From a virus: a stretch of DNA of 64,000 nucleotides. Position numbers and translations under genes: made by a program. The stretch lies in the IMG/VR virus record IMGVR_UViG_3300033153_006744, positions 1 to 64,000 of that record, one strand, 5' to 3'. Below are positions 32,365 to 42,400 of this stretch, in pieces. Position 1 is the stretch's first letter, and each line of letters begins with the position of its first letter. The notes beneath the pieces are model-generated. The model was given only the letters and a program-made list of their open reading frames with translations, was not told the origin of the DNA and did not search any database.

Positions 32365-32702
32365 TACACAACTCCAAACAAATCGTTGTATCTATCTAAA
32401 GTTTTTATTTTTTCCACATTAGGCAAACTCAAAACTTGCCCTGGCTTTAATGGCACAAAAGGATCTATTATATTATTTAACTCAGCAACGGCCCACCACA
32501 ATTGATTAGCGTTGAATTCTTCAGTGTAATATATATATCCTGTTATTCTAAATATGTTATTGTTTGTTCTAACTGTATATTTTAAATAATCTTCTGTCGT
32601 ATAGTTTGTTTCATTTATAAAGTTAAAATATTCGTTATTATCTGAATCAATATTTATGTCTCTATATCTGTACCTAGACCAATCATTTATATATAATTCC
32701 AT
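32364..32702 (-). CDS. LysM-like tail protein, gpX-like
   Basis: 112 aa; the C-terminal half LWWAVAELNNIIDPFVPLKPGQVLSLPN is a LysM-type motif as in P2 gpX. Such proteins sit at the baseplate hub; peptidoglycan binding is not implied. Confidence 0.75.
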   Translation of the reverse strand: MELYINDWSRYRYRDINIDSDNNEYFNFINETNYTTEDYLKYTVRTNNNIFRITGYIYYTEEFNANQLWWAVAELNNIIDPFVPLKPGQVLSLPNVEKIKTLDRYNDLFGVV

Positions 32703-32710
32703 ATTTACCT

Positions 32711-33223
32711 CTATAAAACGGGAGAATTAAATCCATATTTCCTAACTCGTTCATAAGTTCTTATTTTTTCTGGCGTTATCTCTTCAAATGTAACATTTAT
32801 AAAAGCAAAAGTAGCCAGCCCAGTTTCATCAAATTTTTCCATTGTTGAAGAAACATTTGTTATATAATATTCTCCAGCTATCATTTCTGGCCATATTAAC
32901 AAATGAGGAGTTAAGCTAATGTTATTATAAACGTTTTCCTCGGGTGCGTATGTTGCAGCATAAAAAAAGTTAAGCCAGTTTTTCATTTCCCTAACATCGT
33001 TTTGATTAACAGATCTTAGATATGCTCTTGATATAAAGAACTGTAACGTAAAAGGCTTTGTTTCTGTATGCTTGTAATTTAATATAACATTAGAGCTTGC
33101 AAGGCTATTGTTCTTTTCTAAGGCGGCCTGACTATTTAGCTCTAACATGCTAGGGTTCATTAAGGCTATCCTAGATTCATCTGTGTAAGTGTTTCTTATT
33201 TTAACTTTATATGTTTCTGCCAT
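32711..33223 (-). CDS. Tube-baseplate adaptor-like protein
   Basis: 170 aa; NPSMLELNSQAALEKNNSLAS, LQFFISRAYLRS, then YYITNVSSTMEKFDETGLATFAFINVTFEEI recalls the contractile-injection tube-cap/LysM partner family that lies between tape measure and gpX. One-base overlap with the tape measure gene. Call supported mainly by position. Confidence 0.6.
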   Translation of the reverse strand: MAETYKVKIRNTYTDESRIALMNPSMLELNSQAALEKNNSLASSNVILNYKHTETKPFTLQFFISRAYLRSVNQNDVREMKNWLNFFYAATYAPEENVYNNISLTPHLLIWPEMIAGEYYITNVSSTMEKFDETGLATFAFINVTFEEITPEKIRTYERVRKYGFNSPVL

Positions 33224-35889
33224 TAAAAAGCCCCTGTTTCAACAAAATTTCTTCTATTAGATTCTTCAGCCCCTATGGAAACACCCTCTGCCATAGCTTC
33301 TAAGTTTCCTTCTAACACTACTTTTATATCTTTTTGCTGTGATAAAGCTGCGAATATTTTTGACAACAAGACAGTTTGCCTCTCTGCAGTTTGTTGCTTT
33401 TGCTTTTCTTGTCCAGCTCCAGTGATTGGTGCTACAGCAAGAGCATCAGTTTTATCCATAGCCGAAATAATTGAATCTGGTTGCCCATCTTCTAATGCTG
33501 ACTTATATAGCATTCCCTTAAAGTCTTCTCTCGCTTTTTCTAAAGCTCCATCATCACTAGGTTTAAACTCAAAATCAGGCATTACTCTTTCGCTTGGCTT
33601 TAGCGTTGACTCTATATGACTAATTGTCTCAATTTTAAGGGCATCTATACCTAATTTATCTGCTATTGTATTAGCTTTTCTAATTAAGAAATTTATACCA
33701 TCAACTATTTTATTGATAATTCCTGAAAATATTAAACCAACTCCATAGGCAACGTCTTCAAAAAGAGCCATAAATGCTTGCTTTATCACATTTCCAATCC
33801 ATTTTATTCTTTGCCATATATAATCAAATGTTCTAACTAAAGCTCCCCCGAGAAAAACCATAGTAATGCCAATCACTTCTTTAAAGTTTTCAATAGTATA
33901 TCTTAAAAACCTGAAAATACCAGCAACTCCTTTTGCTACAAATCCAAGTCCCTTAATTATCCAGCCAAAGTATAGGCCTACAGAAAAATATATAAACTCA
34001 AAGAATATACTAAAATGATTTTTTAGAAAATTAACTCCCTTAAGTATGCCATCAAAAATAAATCCAACTACATTACCGAGCCATTGAAACACAGTTGAAT
34101 TAACTATAAGATCAAAAACATCTCCTATCAACCCAAACATTTCACTAAAGGCGTCACCAATATTTTTAGCACCATCTAAAAATCCTGATTGTTCTAATGC
34201 TCCAGCCATAGCCTTAAACATTCTTTTATAGAAATTAAATACAGACATAAATCCTTGCTTTATTTTCTTAACAACAACTATAACTACATCAAGAACCTTT
34301 CCAAGAAAATCAATGGTTGCAATAACAGCTTTTTTCATAAAAGCAAAAGCTCTAACTATTCCAACATAGAAAGCTAATATAGTATTAAATGTTTTTGGAT
34401 CAAACATTTGCTTAAATTCATTCATTGTACTTTGTCTAATTCCACCAAATCTTATAGTTTCATATAGCATTCTAAACAACGCAATAACGGGTTGCAGTTT
34501 ATTTTGCAATATTTCCAAAGCATTCGATAAGCCACCAGCATTGTGTACAAATATAGCAAAAGCAATGCCTATTCCAGCTACAATTAAACCTAATGGGCTA
34601 AACAACAACCCTATTTTAGTCAAAGGACTTATAAGTAAGAACATTGAGCCTTTTAATGCTCCAAGTAATCCAGATATAAGCATCAAAGATCCTGACAAAA
34701 TGCTAAGTCCGCCAAACATAGAGCTTATAATTAATATAGCTTTTTTTTGTGTATCACTTAAATTTTGAAAAGAACTTATTAAAGATTTTGCTCTTTCTGT
34801 TATTTTTATTATTGTTGGCAGTAATAATTTACCCAACCCTATAAGCAAGTCATTAAAGTTAGCTTTTAATATTTTTGTTTGTGCTGACATTGTTTTAGCC
34901 ATTGTTTTATATGCTGCATTCGTTGCCCCAGCTTTTTCACCCATAGCCTCTAAAACACCATTAGCTGTTTTTCCATCATTTTTAATTAAAGCTAATACAG
35001 CATTTAAGCCTCTTGCACTAAAAGCTTGCTGAAACTCTCTTTCAGGCATAACTTTTTTTAAATTTATCAAATAAGGAACCAATCCACCAGCTTGCAATAT
35101 TCCTTTTTTACCCATCTCCATTCCAGACTTTCTTAAAGCCTTTGTCATGGCTGTAGAGGGTTTTATTAAGTTTTGCATTGCAGCATTTAAACCAGAAACC
35201 ATCATGTTTGTCTGTAATCCTGACTTTGTACCTGTTGCTATAGATGCCAATAACTCATTATAACCTATTCCTAGGTTTTTAGCTGTAGATGCAACCCTAC
35301 CAACGTCATGTGACAATTCACTAATAGTTGTTTTACCCTCACGCATTGCAACGAAAAAAGCATCAGAAACATTAGTTGATTCTTCTACACTTAAGTCATA
35401 AGCATTTAAAACAGACGTCATGCCATCTACAGCAGTTGCAACATCTGTTACTCCACCAATAGCCATTTTATTAGCTTGAGTCATTAAGACCATTGCATTC
35501 GAAGCATCAACGGCGCCAGATGAAATTGCATCATAAAAACCTTTTGTAACGTTGGTCATGTCTCCGCCGTAAGTTGTTGCTAAAGCCCTTACTTCTGTTC
35601 CCAGATTTGATGTTGCAATCTGTTCAGCATTTAACAGTGTGTTTATTTCAGCTAATCCTTTTTCGTACGTAGAAAATGCACTTATACTTTTTTTAATACC
35701 CTGCATTTGAGCTAATCCAGCCGAAATTTGAGATATTCCCATTCCAACTTTCATGAAACTATTTTGTATGTTTTGCATATTTTGAACGGATTTCACCTTC
35801 AGACTGGCAATACTTCTGTTAACTCTGTTTGCCACATTAGAAACATTATCTCGACCTTCAAAACTAAACCCTAATCCATATTTTAGCAT
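33223..35889 (-). CDS. Tape measure protein (TP901 type)
   Basis: Start at MLKYGLGFSFEG, behind AAAGGGG; the longer frame starts inside the promoter. Residues about 80-350 are the TP901 core (ATTYGGDMTNVTKGFYDAISSG, MVSGLNAAMQNLIKPS). The middle has several long hydrophobic helices (about 390-450, 520-560, 630-760), which pass DNA through the membrane in related phages. 888 aa; with the rule of about 1.5 angstrom per residue the tail would be about 130 nm. Confidence 0.9.
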   Translation of the reverse strand: MLKYGLGFSFEGRDNVSNVANRVNRSIASLKVKSVQNMQNIQNSFMKVGMGISQISAGLAQMQGIKKSISAFSTYEKGLAEINTLLNAEQIATSNLGTEVRALATTYGGDMTNVTKGFYDAISSGAVDASNAMVLMTQANKMAIGGVTDVATAVDGMTSVLNAYDLSVEESTNVSDAFFVAMREGKTTISELSHDVGRVASTAKNLGIGYNELLASIATGTKSGLQTNMMVSGLNAAMQNLIKPSTAMTKALRKSGMEMGKKGILQAGGLVPYLINLKKVMPEREFQQAFSARGLNAVLALIKNDGKTANGVLEAMGEKAGATNAAYKTMAKTMSAQTKILKANFNDLLIGLGKLLLPTIIKITERAKSLISSFQNLSDTQKKAILIISSMFGGLSILSGSLMLISGLLGALKGSMFLLISPLTKIGLLFSPLGLIVAGIGIAFAIFVHNAGGLSNALEILQNKLQPVIALFRMLYETIRFGGIRQSTMNEFKQMFDPKTFNTILAFYVGIVRAFAFMKKAVIATIDFLGKVLDVVIVVVKKIKQGFMSVFNFYKRMFKAMAGALEQSGFLDGAKNIGDAFSEMFGLIGDVFDLIVNSTVFQWLGNVVGFIFDGILKGVNFLKNHFSIFFEFIYFSVGLYFGWIIKGLGFVAKGVAGIFRFLRYTIENFKEVIGITMVFLGGALVRTFDYIWQRIKWIGNVIKQAFMALFEDVAYGVGLIFSGIINKIVDGINFLIRKANTIADKLGIDALKIETISHIESTLKPSERVMPDFEFKPSDDGALEKAREDFKGMLYKSALEDGQPDSIISAMDKTDALAVAPITGAGQEKQKQQTAERQTVLLSKIFAALSQQKDIKVVLEGNLEAMAEGVSIGAEESNRRNFVETGAF

Positions 35890-35920
35890 AACAAACCCCT
35901 TTGTTTTACTACCCTTTTTT

Positions 35921-35949
35921 ATTATGCCATAGAGAATAGCAAAAAGCAA
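35921..35949 (-). promoter_or_regulatory. Late-type promoter before tape measure
   Basis: Minus-strand TTGCTT, 17 bases, CATAAT, with TGG before the -10. Similar sequences precede the tail-completion gene (48720-48748) and the small gene after csf1 (49845-49873). The -35 differs from the early TTGACA set. Confidence 0.6.
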
Positions 35950-35993
35950 GTGTTATATATGTTTTATGATTTTAGATGATTGAAAATTAAATT

Positions 35994-37235
35994 CTATCTG
36001 TTTTCATCTTTGTCGCCCATAGCATTTTGAATATAAGTGAAGCCTAAGTTAAATAAAATAGCCTCTCCAGTATAAGTATCTGAAGCGTGAGCTACATCTC
36101 TTGTAATTCTAGCCATTGTTATTGTGTTAGGAAATTGCTCTGTAGAGCCATCAATATCGGTTAATTTAGTGTAAAGCAATGTTTTTGCATCATCCTCAAC
36201 TGCACTTAAAGCGGTTGACACCTCATAACCTGTTGTTGCAGTTGTTGTTGTATAAGCCTCGCCAATTGCTACCTTTAAGAACTCAACTTTCCATACAACA
36301 TCTCCAGCGCTTGCAGTAGCTTTAGCCCAGAATGCAGTTGGTTCATAGTCTGTTTCAGGTTTCATCCCTCTTAATGCATGAACAGGGAAATAAAGAGATT
36401 TTTTATTCGTAGCATCAAAAACAGGGGCAAAAACACCATCATCGCCTGTTAGGTCGCCACCAACTAAACCAGTAGTTAACCCTGGTGTTCCAGTTAAAGC
36501 CATATCTTCACCAAACCCTAAAGTGCAGTTGTTAAGAACGCTTACGCCAGGTGTTCCGTCATCAAAATTAAATTGAGCTGTAACTTCTGTTGCTTCAGTT
36601 ACACCACTAGGAAGATCTTCTGTTCCTATTCCATCATTCCATCTTTCTGTAATTTGAGCTTGAGTTAATGCGATATTATATAAAACTATTTCATCAACTT
36701 CGCCATCAAGAAATTCTGATGTATTTAAGTCTTGCCCAACAATAACATTGCTTGAGTTTGCTCCAATATTTCCAACAACTATTGTTTGTCCCGCCAACAC
36801 GCTATTGACATAAAGATTGACCACAGAATTAGCACCAATGTTAGAAATTGATACAGCAACATAGTTTCTAGCACCAACTTTAATTGAAATTGAAGAAGTT
36901 AATATTGCTCCAGATAAAACTTGAACTCTAGGGAATCCATTTAATACAGTTAAGTCAAAATAAGTTTCCCTGTGTATTAGTGGCCCTGTGTTCTTGTTAG
37001 GTCTTCCCCATATTTCAATTGAATATGTATTTGTTCCATCTAAATTTGCGTAATCTGCAACAGCTCCATATTGAGATGTTCCGTTTAAAGTCACAGCATG
37101 GTCAGCTGGCCCAGTTTCTCCATCATAAGCAATTTGTTTCCAAATAGGAGCTTGCCCACCCATTTCTTTCATTTCACATGTGTTGATAATAACTTCTTTT
37201 AAAAAGTCATTATTTGAGTTTACGTTTAAAGTCAT
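35994..37235 (-). CDS. LamG-domain virion protein
   Basis: Residues about 45-205 form a concanavalin/LamG domain: HAVTLNGTSQYGAVADYANLD, YSIEIWGRPN, RNYVAVSISNIGANSVVNLYVN, DGEVDEIVLYNIALTQAQI and RWNDG. The C-terminal half is another beta domain. Such domains bind sugars; here probably a fibre or decoration. Positioned before the tape measure. Confidence 0.75.
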   Translation of the reverse strand: MTLNVNSNNDFLKEVIINTCEMKEMGGQAPIWKQIAYDGETGPADHAVTLNGTSQYGAVADYANLDGTNTYSIEIWGRPNKNTGPLIHRETYFDLTVLNGFPRVQVLSGAILTSSISIKVGARNYVAVSISNIGANSVVNLYVNSVLAGQTIVVGNIGANSSNVIVGQDLNTSEFLDGEVDEIVLYNIALTQAQITERWNDGIGTEDLPSGVTEATEVTAQFNFDDGTPGVSVLNNCTLGFGEDMALTGTPGLTTGLVGGDLTGDDGVFAPVFDATNKKSLYFPVHALRGMKPETDYEPTAFWAKATASAGDVVWKVEFLKVAIGEAYTTTTATTGYEVSTALSAVEDDAKTLLYTKLTDIDGSTEQFPNTITMARITRDVAHASDTYTGEAILFNLGFTYIQNAMGDKDENR

Positions 37236-37266
37236 TCTTTCCTCCTAAATTATTGTTTAATAAATG

Positions 37267-37989
37267 TTATGCTATTCTTAGCACTTCCACTGTTGCATAT
37301 GTTTCGGCACTCCCGTCATCTACACTTTGACCCATCCCATATCCAACTTGAGCTTGTGAAACATAATGGTCTAATTTAAATGTTTTTGATGCTGTTATTG
37401 CGAATATTGGAGTTATTAATGCGGCACGAGCTGAAATTGTGTTTCCCCCATCTTCAGACTCACCAAAATATTCAATAGTATCGGTTACATTAGTCAGCCT
37501 TAATTTGTTTTTTCTGGCGTTGCACACAATTCCTCCCACCTTAATCATATAGGTGCCAGCTGGTAACGCAAACTGATTGGTTGCAATTGTTACACCTCCA
37601 ATATCATCTGTTTCTATGGTGCTTAATTTTCTAACATTCCACCCTATGCTTGAGTTTCCTCCGTCAACTGCAGTGTTTTGCTTTTCTTTTATTATAGCCC
37701 TTTTTGCTGTTTCAATCCGCCACTCTGTTCCGTTATGGCAGTAAACGGCTTTCACGTCTAAATCATAAACGCTCGCCCCAGCAGTCATGCCAGTTAGAGC
37801 ATTTCTTTGTGCTGTGGTAACCCGGGTATCTGGGTATGAATAACTTGCTGCATCTATTGTATCTGGCGTTGCATCAATTAAGCCATCTGGAGTTTCCGTT
37901 TGTATCCCTATATTGCCATCTGCATAGTTTATATTATCTCCAATTTTCTGAAAATAACCTGTATTTCTTACTGCTGTTCCTTTTGCCAT
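37267..37989 (-). CDS. Fibre-like protein with C1q/TNF-like end
   Basis: The C-terminal 130 residues run WNVRKLSTIET, NQFALPAGTYMIKVGGIV, KLRLTNVTDTIEYFGES, ARAALITPIFAI, TFKLDHYVSQ: the pattern of trimeric jelly-roll tips found on phage fibres. The N-terminus NIGIQTETP... resembles intramolecular chaperone-like repeats of fibres. 240 aa. Confidence 0.7.
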   Translation of the reverse strand: MAKGTAVRNTGYFQKIGDNINYADGNIGIQTETPDGLIDATPDTIDAASYSYPDTRVTTAQRNALTGMTAGASVYDLDVKAVYCHNGTEWRIETAKRAIIKEKQNTAVDGGNSSIGWNVRKLSTIETDDIGGVTIATNQFALPAGTYMIKVGGIVCNARKNKLRLTNVTDTIEYFGESEDGGNTISARAALITPIFAITASKTFKLDHYVSQAQVGYGMGQSVDDGSAETYATVEVLRIA

Positions 37990-38015
37990 AATTCCTCCTG
38001 TTTTAAATCATTTAA

Positions 38016-38900
38016 TTATTGCCATGTTTTATTAACTGGTTGAAACACAATCTCTTTAGTTTCTAAGTCTACGCCAATCTTGATTATACAAGCTTGATCT
38101 TGAGGAAACGTAGCAACAGGGGCAGTTATTGTCATTGCAGCTAAATTGAGATTAAGATTTTCTACACTTCCAGACATTACATAAGGATTTTCTTGTGTAA
38201 CGCTACACCCAGTATCACCAATACTAAAGCCAACATTATTACCTTTCCAAATCGTTAAGGTTTTCCATCCTGTTCCAGTTATTTGTATAGAAACTGGCTG
38301 AGCTGTTGGAGTTGATTGATATGGAATAGCCTGAATTATCGCTGCATCAATTAATCCTGTACTTCCTGAATGTGTATGATCAGTGTCTGATTTTCCGTTT
38401 AATGCCGTTTGAGTTGGATTTGATACTTCTTTGTTTGCATCGCTTGTGTTATTGACGCTTCCAAGGCCAACCTGAGATTTTGTCACATTATGAGGATCGC
38501 TTGTCGCTGATATATGACTTTGTATGTTAGTGTTTTTTGCCTCATAATTTGCGTTGTGATTATGAGATGCACTTGATTTATTATCTAAAACTGATTGTAA
38601 CCCTGAAATGTTTGAAACAGTTAAGTTATCAAGATCGCTTTTGTTTTGCTTGATAAAGTTGACAACTTCCTGTAAGTCATCTAGCGTCGTATCGCTTGAA
38701 GTTAGCAATGTGTTAATGTTGTTAATAGAAGTTATTAGCTCGCTGTGTTCATGAATTAATGGTGCTCTTGCATCGCTTAACCTTGCATCATCGCTATCAA
38801 CTTTTGTTATTTCAATTTTTTTGACACGAGAAATAAACCCCGCTATTTTTGCCAGCAAAGAATTTACTCTTGTATCAACATATTTTTTATTTATAAACAT
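38016..38900 (-). CDS. Tail-fibre protein with DPHNVTKSQVGLG repeat
   Basis: The segment SATSDPHNVTKSQVGLGSV followed by NTSDANKEVSNPTQTALNGK is a widespread phage tail-fibre repeat. N-terminus helical and coiled (trimer shaft start); C-terminus beta (QITGTGWKTLTIWKGN). 294 aa. Confidence 0.8.
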   Translation of the reverse strand: MFINKKYVDTRVNSLLAKIAGFISRVKKIEITKVDSDDARLSDARAPLIHEHSELITSINNINTLLTSSDTTLDDLQEVVNFIKQNKSDLDNLTVSNISGLQSVLDNKSSASHNHNANYEAKNTNIQSHISATSDPHNVTKSQVGLGSVNNTSDANKEVSNPTQTALNGKSDTDHTHSGSTGLIDAAIIQAIPYQSTPTAQPVSIQITGTGWKTLTIWKGNNVGFSIGDTGCSVTQENPYVMSGSVENLNLNLAAMTITAPVATFPQDQACIIKIGVDLETKEIVFQPVNKTWQ

Positions 38901-38909
38901 CTTGTCTCC

Positions 38910-39458
38910 TTATCTACCTGAGTCTAATACTTCAACAGTTATAGTGTGTTCTGCATTTGCTGTTGCAACGTCCTGATCATCCAATATTATGTCAATAGTC
39001 CCATCTTGTGGAGCAATTGGGGGGCCGACTAAATTTGTTGGCTCAAATTCTAATCCAGCTAATTCAACATTAAGTTCAGCTATAGTTCCAGTGAATCTAA
39101 TGCCACCACTAATTTCTTCATATGTTGCTCCAGATGTAAGTGGAAAACCAAGTGTTCCACTGGTTGCTGTTACATCCATTATTAAAGACAAAGAATCTTC
39201 ATCGGCAACAGAAACCCCCTCTATTTCTTGCGAAATTGATTGGTTAGAAAAGTTTAATGCAACCATTTCAGGTGCAAAAATAACAGGCTCATCTCCTACT
39301 TCAGGAGGTTGTGCAGATGTTTCATTTCCACCAATAGAACCTTTTGTAACCCATCCAACGCCTTCTATGTCTTTTTGTATTTCTAAATCATCTCCATTCT
39401 CATTCCATTGCCATGTATCGCATGTAGAAATTGCAACTTTACGTTTTGAATAACTCAT
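38910..39458 (-). CDS. Cadherin-like beta protein, 182 aa
   Basis: After a short SKRKVAISTCDTWQWNE head, the acidic body looks like a bacterial cadherin/Ig-type adhesion domain (SNQSISQEIEGVSVADED, GIRFTGTIAELNVELAGLEF). No signal. Fibre block member; likely a virion adhesin or connector. AGGAGA site. Confidence 0.65.
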   Translation of the reverse strand: MSYSKRKVAISTCDTWQWNENGDDLEIQKDIEGVGWVTKGSIGGNETSAQPPEVGDEPVIFAPEMVALNFSNQSISQEIEGVSVADEDSLSLIMDVTATSGTLGFPLTSGATYEEISGGIRFTGTIAELNVELAGLEFEPTNLVGPPIAPQDGTIDIILDDQDVATANAEHTITVEVLDSGR

Positions 39459-39467
39459 ATTAATCTC

Positions 39468-42400
39468 CTATATTAACATCCATGCAGTGCCAGCAGTATT
39501 AGCTATAATTGTTCTACTGTCTCCTGCTGAAATTTCAACTGTTTCATCTCCATCAATTTCTTCTGTTGAATTTCCATCAAGTGTCACTGTTCCCACTCCA
39601 CTATTTTTAATGTCAAATCTTTTTTTGGTAGCTCCCGCAACAGCTTGAAGATTTACCGTTAATGTTGCAGTGCATTCTAACACATCGTTTGCATTTGTTA
39701 ATCCATATGTTGTTGCTGTACTTATTACACTTAATTCACCTGTTTCATCTACAACAGATGAAGGTCTAAATGGAAGAACAATTAAGGTATTAGCATCTAC
39801 AGCAAATAAAATAGGGTTAGAAAAACTTCCTGTTCCTGGTTCTGTTGCAGTTAATCCACCAGCTACACTATCGCTAACAAAATAATATTCTCCAATTGTC
39901 AAGCCATGTGACGTTATTGTTGTTTTTCCTACCAATGTTGCTACAAAATTATTAGTATCTATAACTTCAGTTACAATTAACATTCCCAAGGTTTCAGCAT
40001 CATCAGCTTGAGCCTCTGTATATATGGTTCCATTATGATAAATTGCATCTAAAACTGATAATCCATGTGTTGATTGGTTAACATTAAATTTAGTAGATTC
40101 ATTGTTATCAACAACAAACTTTCTATTTGGTATAACGTCATCACTTGTTACAAGGTCTTCATAATCAGTTACTCCAGCAACATTTAGCGTGCCATCAGCC
40201 TTAACAACAAATTCATCTGTATTTATTTGTAATGAATTTCCTGTGCCAGCATTATTTATTTCGACTGCATTTGGATTATTTGTTACATCATTTTGATTTA
40301 TTATCAATCCTGGTTTATCCTCATCATCAGCCACTGTTGCTTCAAGCCTAGCGGTTCCTGTATTTGCTCCTACATATAAATCATCCATAAAATAACTATA
40401 AAAATTAGCCCACAAGGAAATCCAAGTAGTTCCAGATGCATCATTAATTTTTATTCTTCCATCGCCAACACCGTTTTCAATTAACTCAACAATTTTATTA
40501 GAACTTCCACTTGTTTCTACGCTAATAACAGTTGTGTCATTTGCGGTAGATTTTACATTAAATTCATCTATTAAATACTTTCCTGCTTTTGCTAAAAATC
40601 GTGTATTGCCGCCATCGCCAGTGCTTAATACATAGGTGTTGTCATCTGTGTATGCGGCCCCATCAGCTTCGTACCTGTACCAAGCCTCTGTTTCTACTAC
40701 ATAAACCATATCGCCGTCAGTATGCCCTCCTGAAGCTTCAGCGTTTGCGACAGTTGTAAATAATCCATAATGTTGATTGTTGTTTGCTGCACCACCTTGT
40801 ACGTTACTCAAATTATTATGATCCGTGATGGGTGCTGCTACAAATTGTTTTGTAAACGCACTATCAATTTGCTCTGCCGTGCTATCTCCAGATCCAACTA
40901 TAATTCTACCAACTAGAACTGCATGACTTGTAATAACCTCAGGTAAATTCCCAGGAGGTTGCGATGTTTGAGCATTTACTAGTGTATAACTTTCAGATCC
41001 TAAAACATAATATACATGAGGATCACTTTCAACGCCCTGATAAACAAAAACAACGCCATAACCTGGTCCAGATAAAGTTTGCAAATCAGTCCCATCATCA
41101 TATTGGCTGTTATTATAGGTGGTTTCATCTGATTTAGTCCAAACGCCTGACACGTGATACCAAAATTCACACTGATCTGTACTTGAATTTGTAGCTGGAA
41201 TTAATGTTCTATTTCCACCCACCCAAATTACACCATTTGTTGTTGTTATATATCTAGTTGCAGCCTCTCCTAGTGCAACACCACTTTCATGAGCAAAGCG
41301 ATCAGTTTTTACAAGTCTTGCATGTAGTTTGTTAACAAGCCCCGTTCCAACTTGACCCCACTCAAGCACTTCAAGCGTTGTTCCAGAGCGATAAATTGTA
41401 TAAACTGGAATTACATCAGATTCATTTATTTCCAAAACATTTAATGTAACTCTAAAAATAGGGCTTCCAGAATTATAATCAGCAACAACGTAGTTTGTGT
41501 CTAAGTCAGTTAAAACTTGATCATCCAATCCAATTAGTCCATACTGTTTCATGTCACCTGTAAAATCATTTGTTTGAAATAAGTTTGCAACCCCATCACC
41601 TACGTCAATCGAGCCATCAGGGTTTTTTGTTAAACCGGGGTCATAAACCATTCCTGAAGAATTAAGGTTTTGAAAACCTATGCCACCTATTTTACCCCTA
41701 GTGTTTATTTGAAAAAACTCAGCATCAACATCGTCAGTTAAGTCTGTAGTCCCCTCTTTTATTATTAAGTATGCCAAAGGTATAGCACCCTTTGAATCTG
41801 CTGGAACTATAAAGTCAATTGTGGGCAAGGCCGCCTTAGCTTCACTTAAAAGATTAAATATTTGCTGCCCATATAGCACTTCTACTGTACCTTGTGCAAA
41901 CATGGAAATTCTTTGTACTGTAAACTTGCCTGAAGGTACCGATGCAATAGCTGAAGACCCGTCATCATAATTGTCAGGGTCAATTTGTGTGGCAGCAACT
42001 GTTACATCTGTACCGTCACCAAGTTTATAATTAAATGGATTTATTGGAGTTTGAGCAGCACTTCCTTGAACATGAGGACTTTTGCCATTTGTTCTAGCAT
42101 TTACACCACTTCTAAAAACATTTCCAATAAGTTTTTTAATTTGTAAATCTGTTGTATTTGGTTCAACCTTGTTTCCATCTACTGAAAAAGCACCCCATGT
42201 TTCAAAAAAATCTTGAACTGAAGAACCTGGATTATGTACAAAGTTTGTTGGGGTGTTAACGAACAAGACAATATCATTAGAATCATTTCTAGCAACAACT
42301 CCCAAATCTATAGTGTTTCTTCTTTGCTCAGGTGTTCCTAATTGAGATCTTTCAATCAAGGCTCCAGTCTCATCTATCGACAAAAATATAGCAACAACAT

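Noticed and set aside
38989-39453. 154-aa plus-strand frame
   Set aside because: Antisense to the cadherin-like gene, which has a good ribosome site and operon context.
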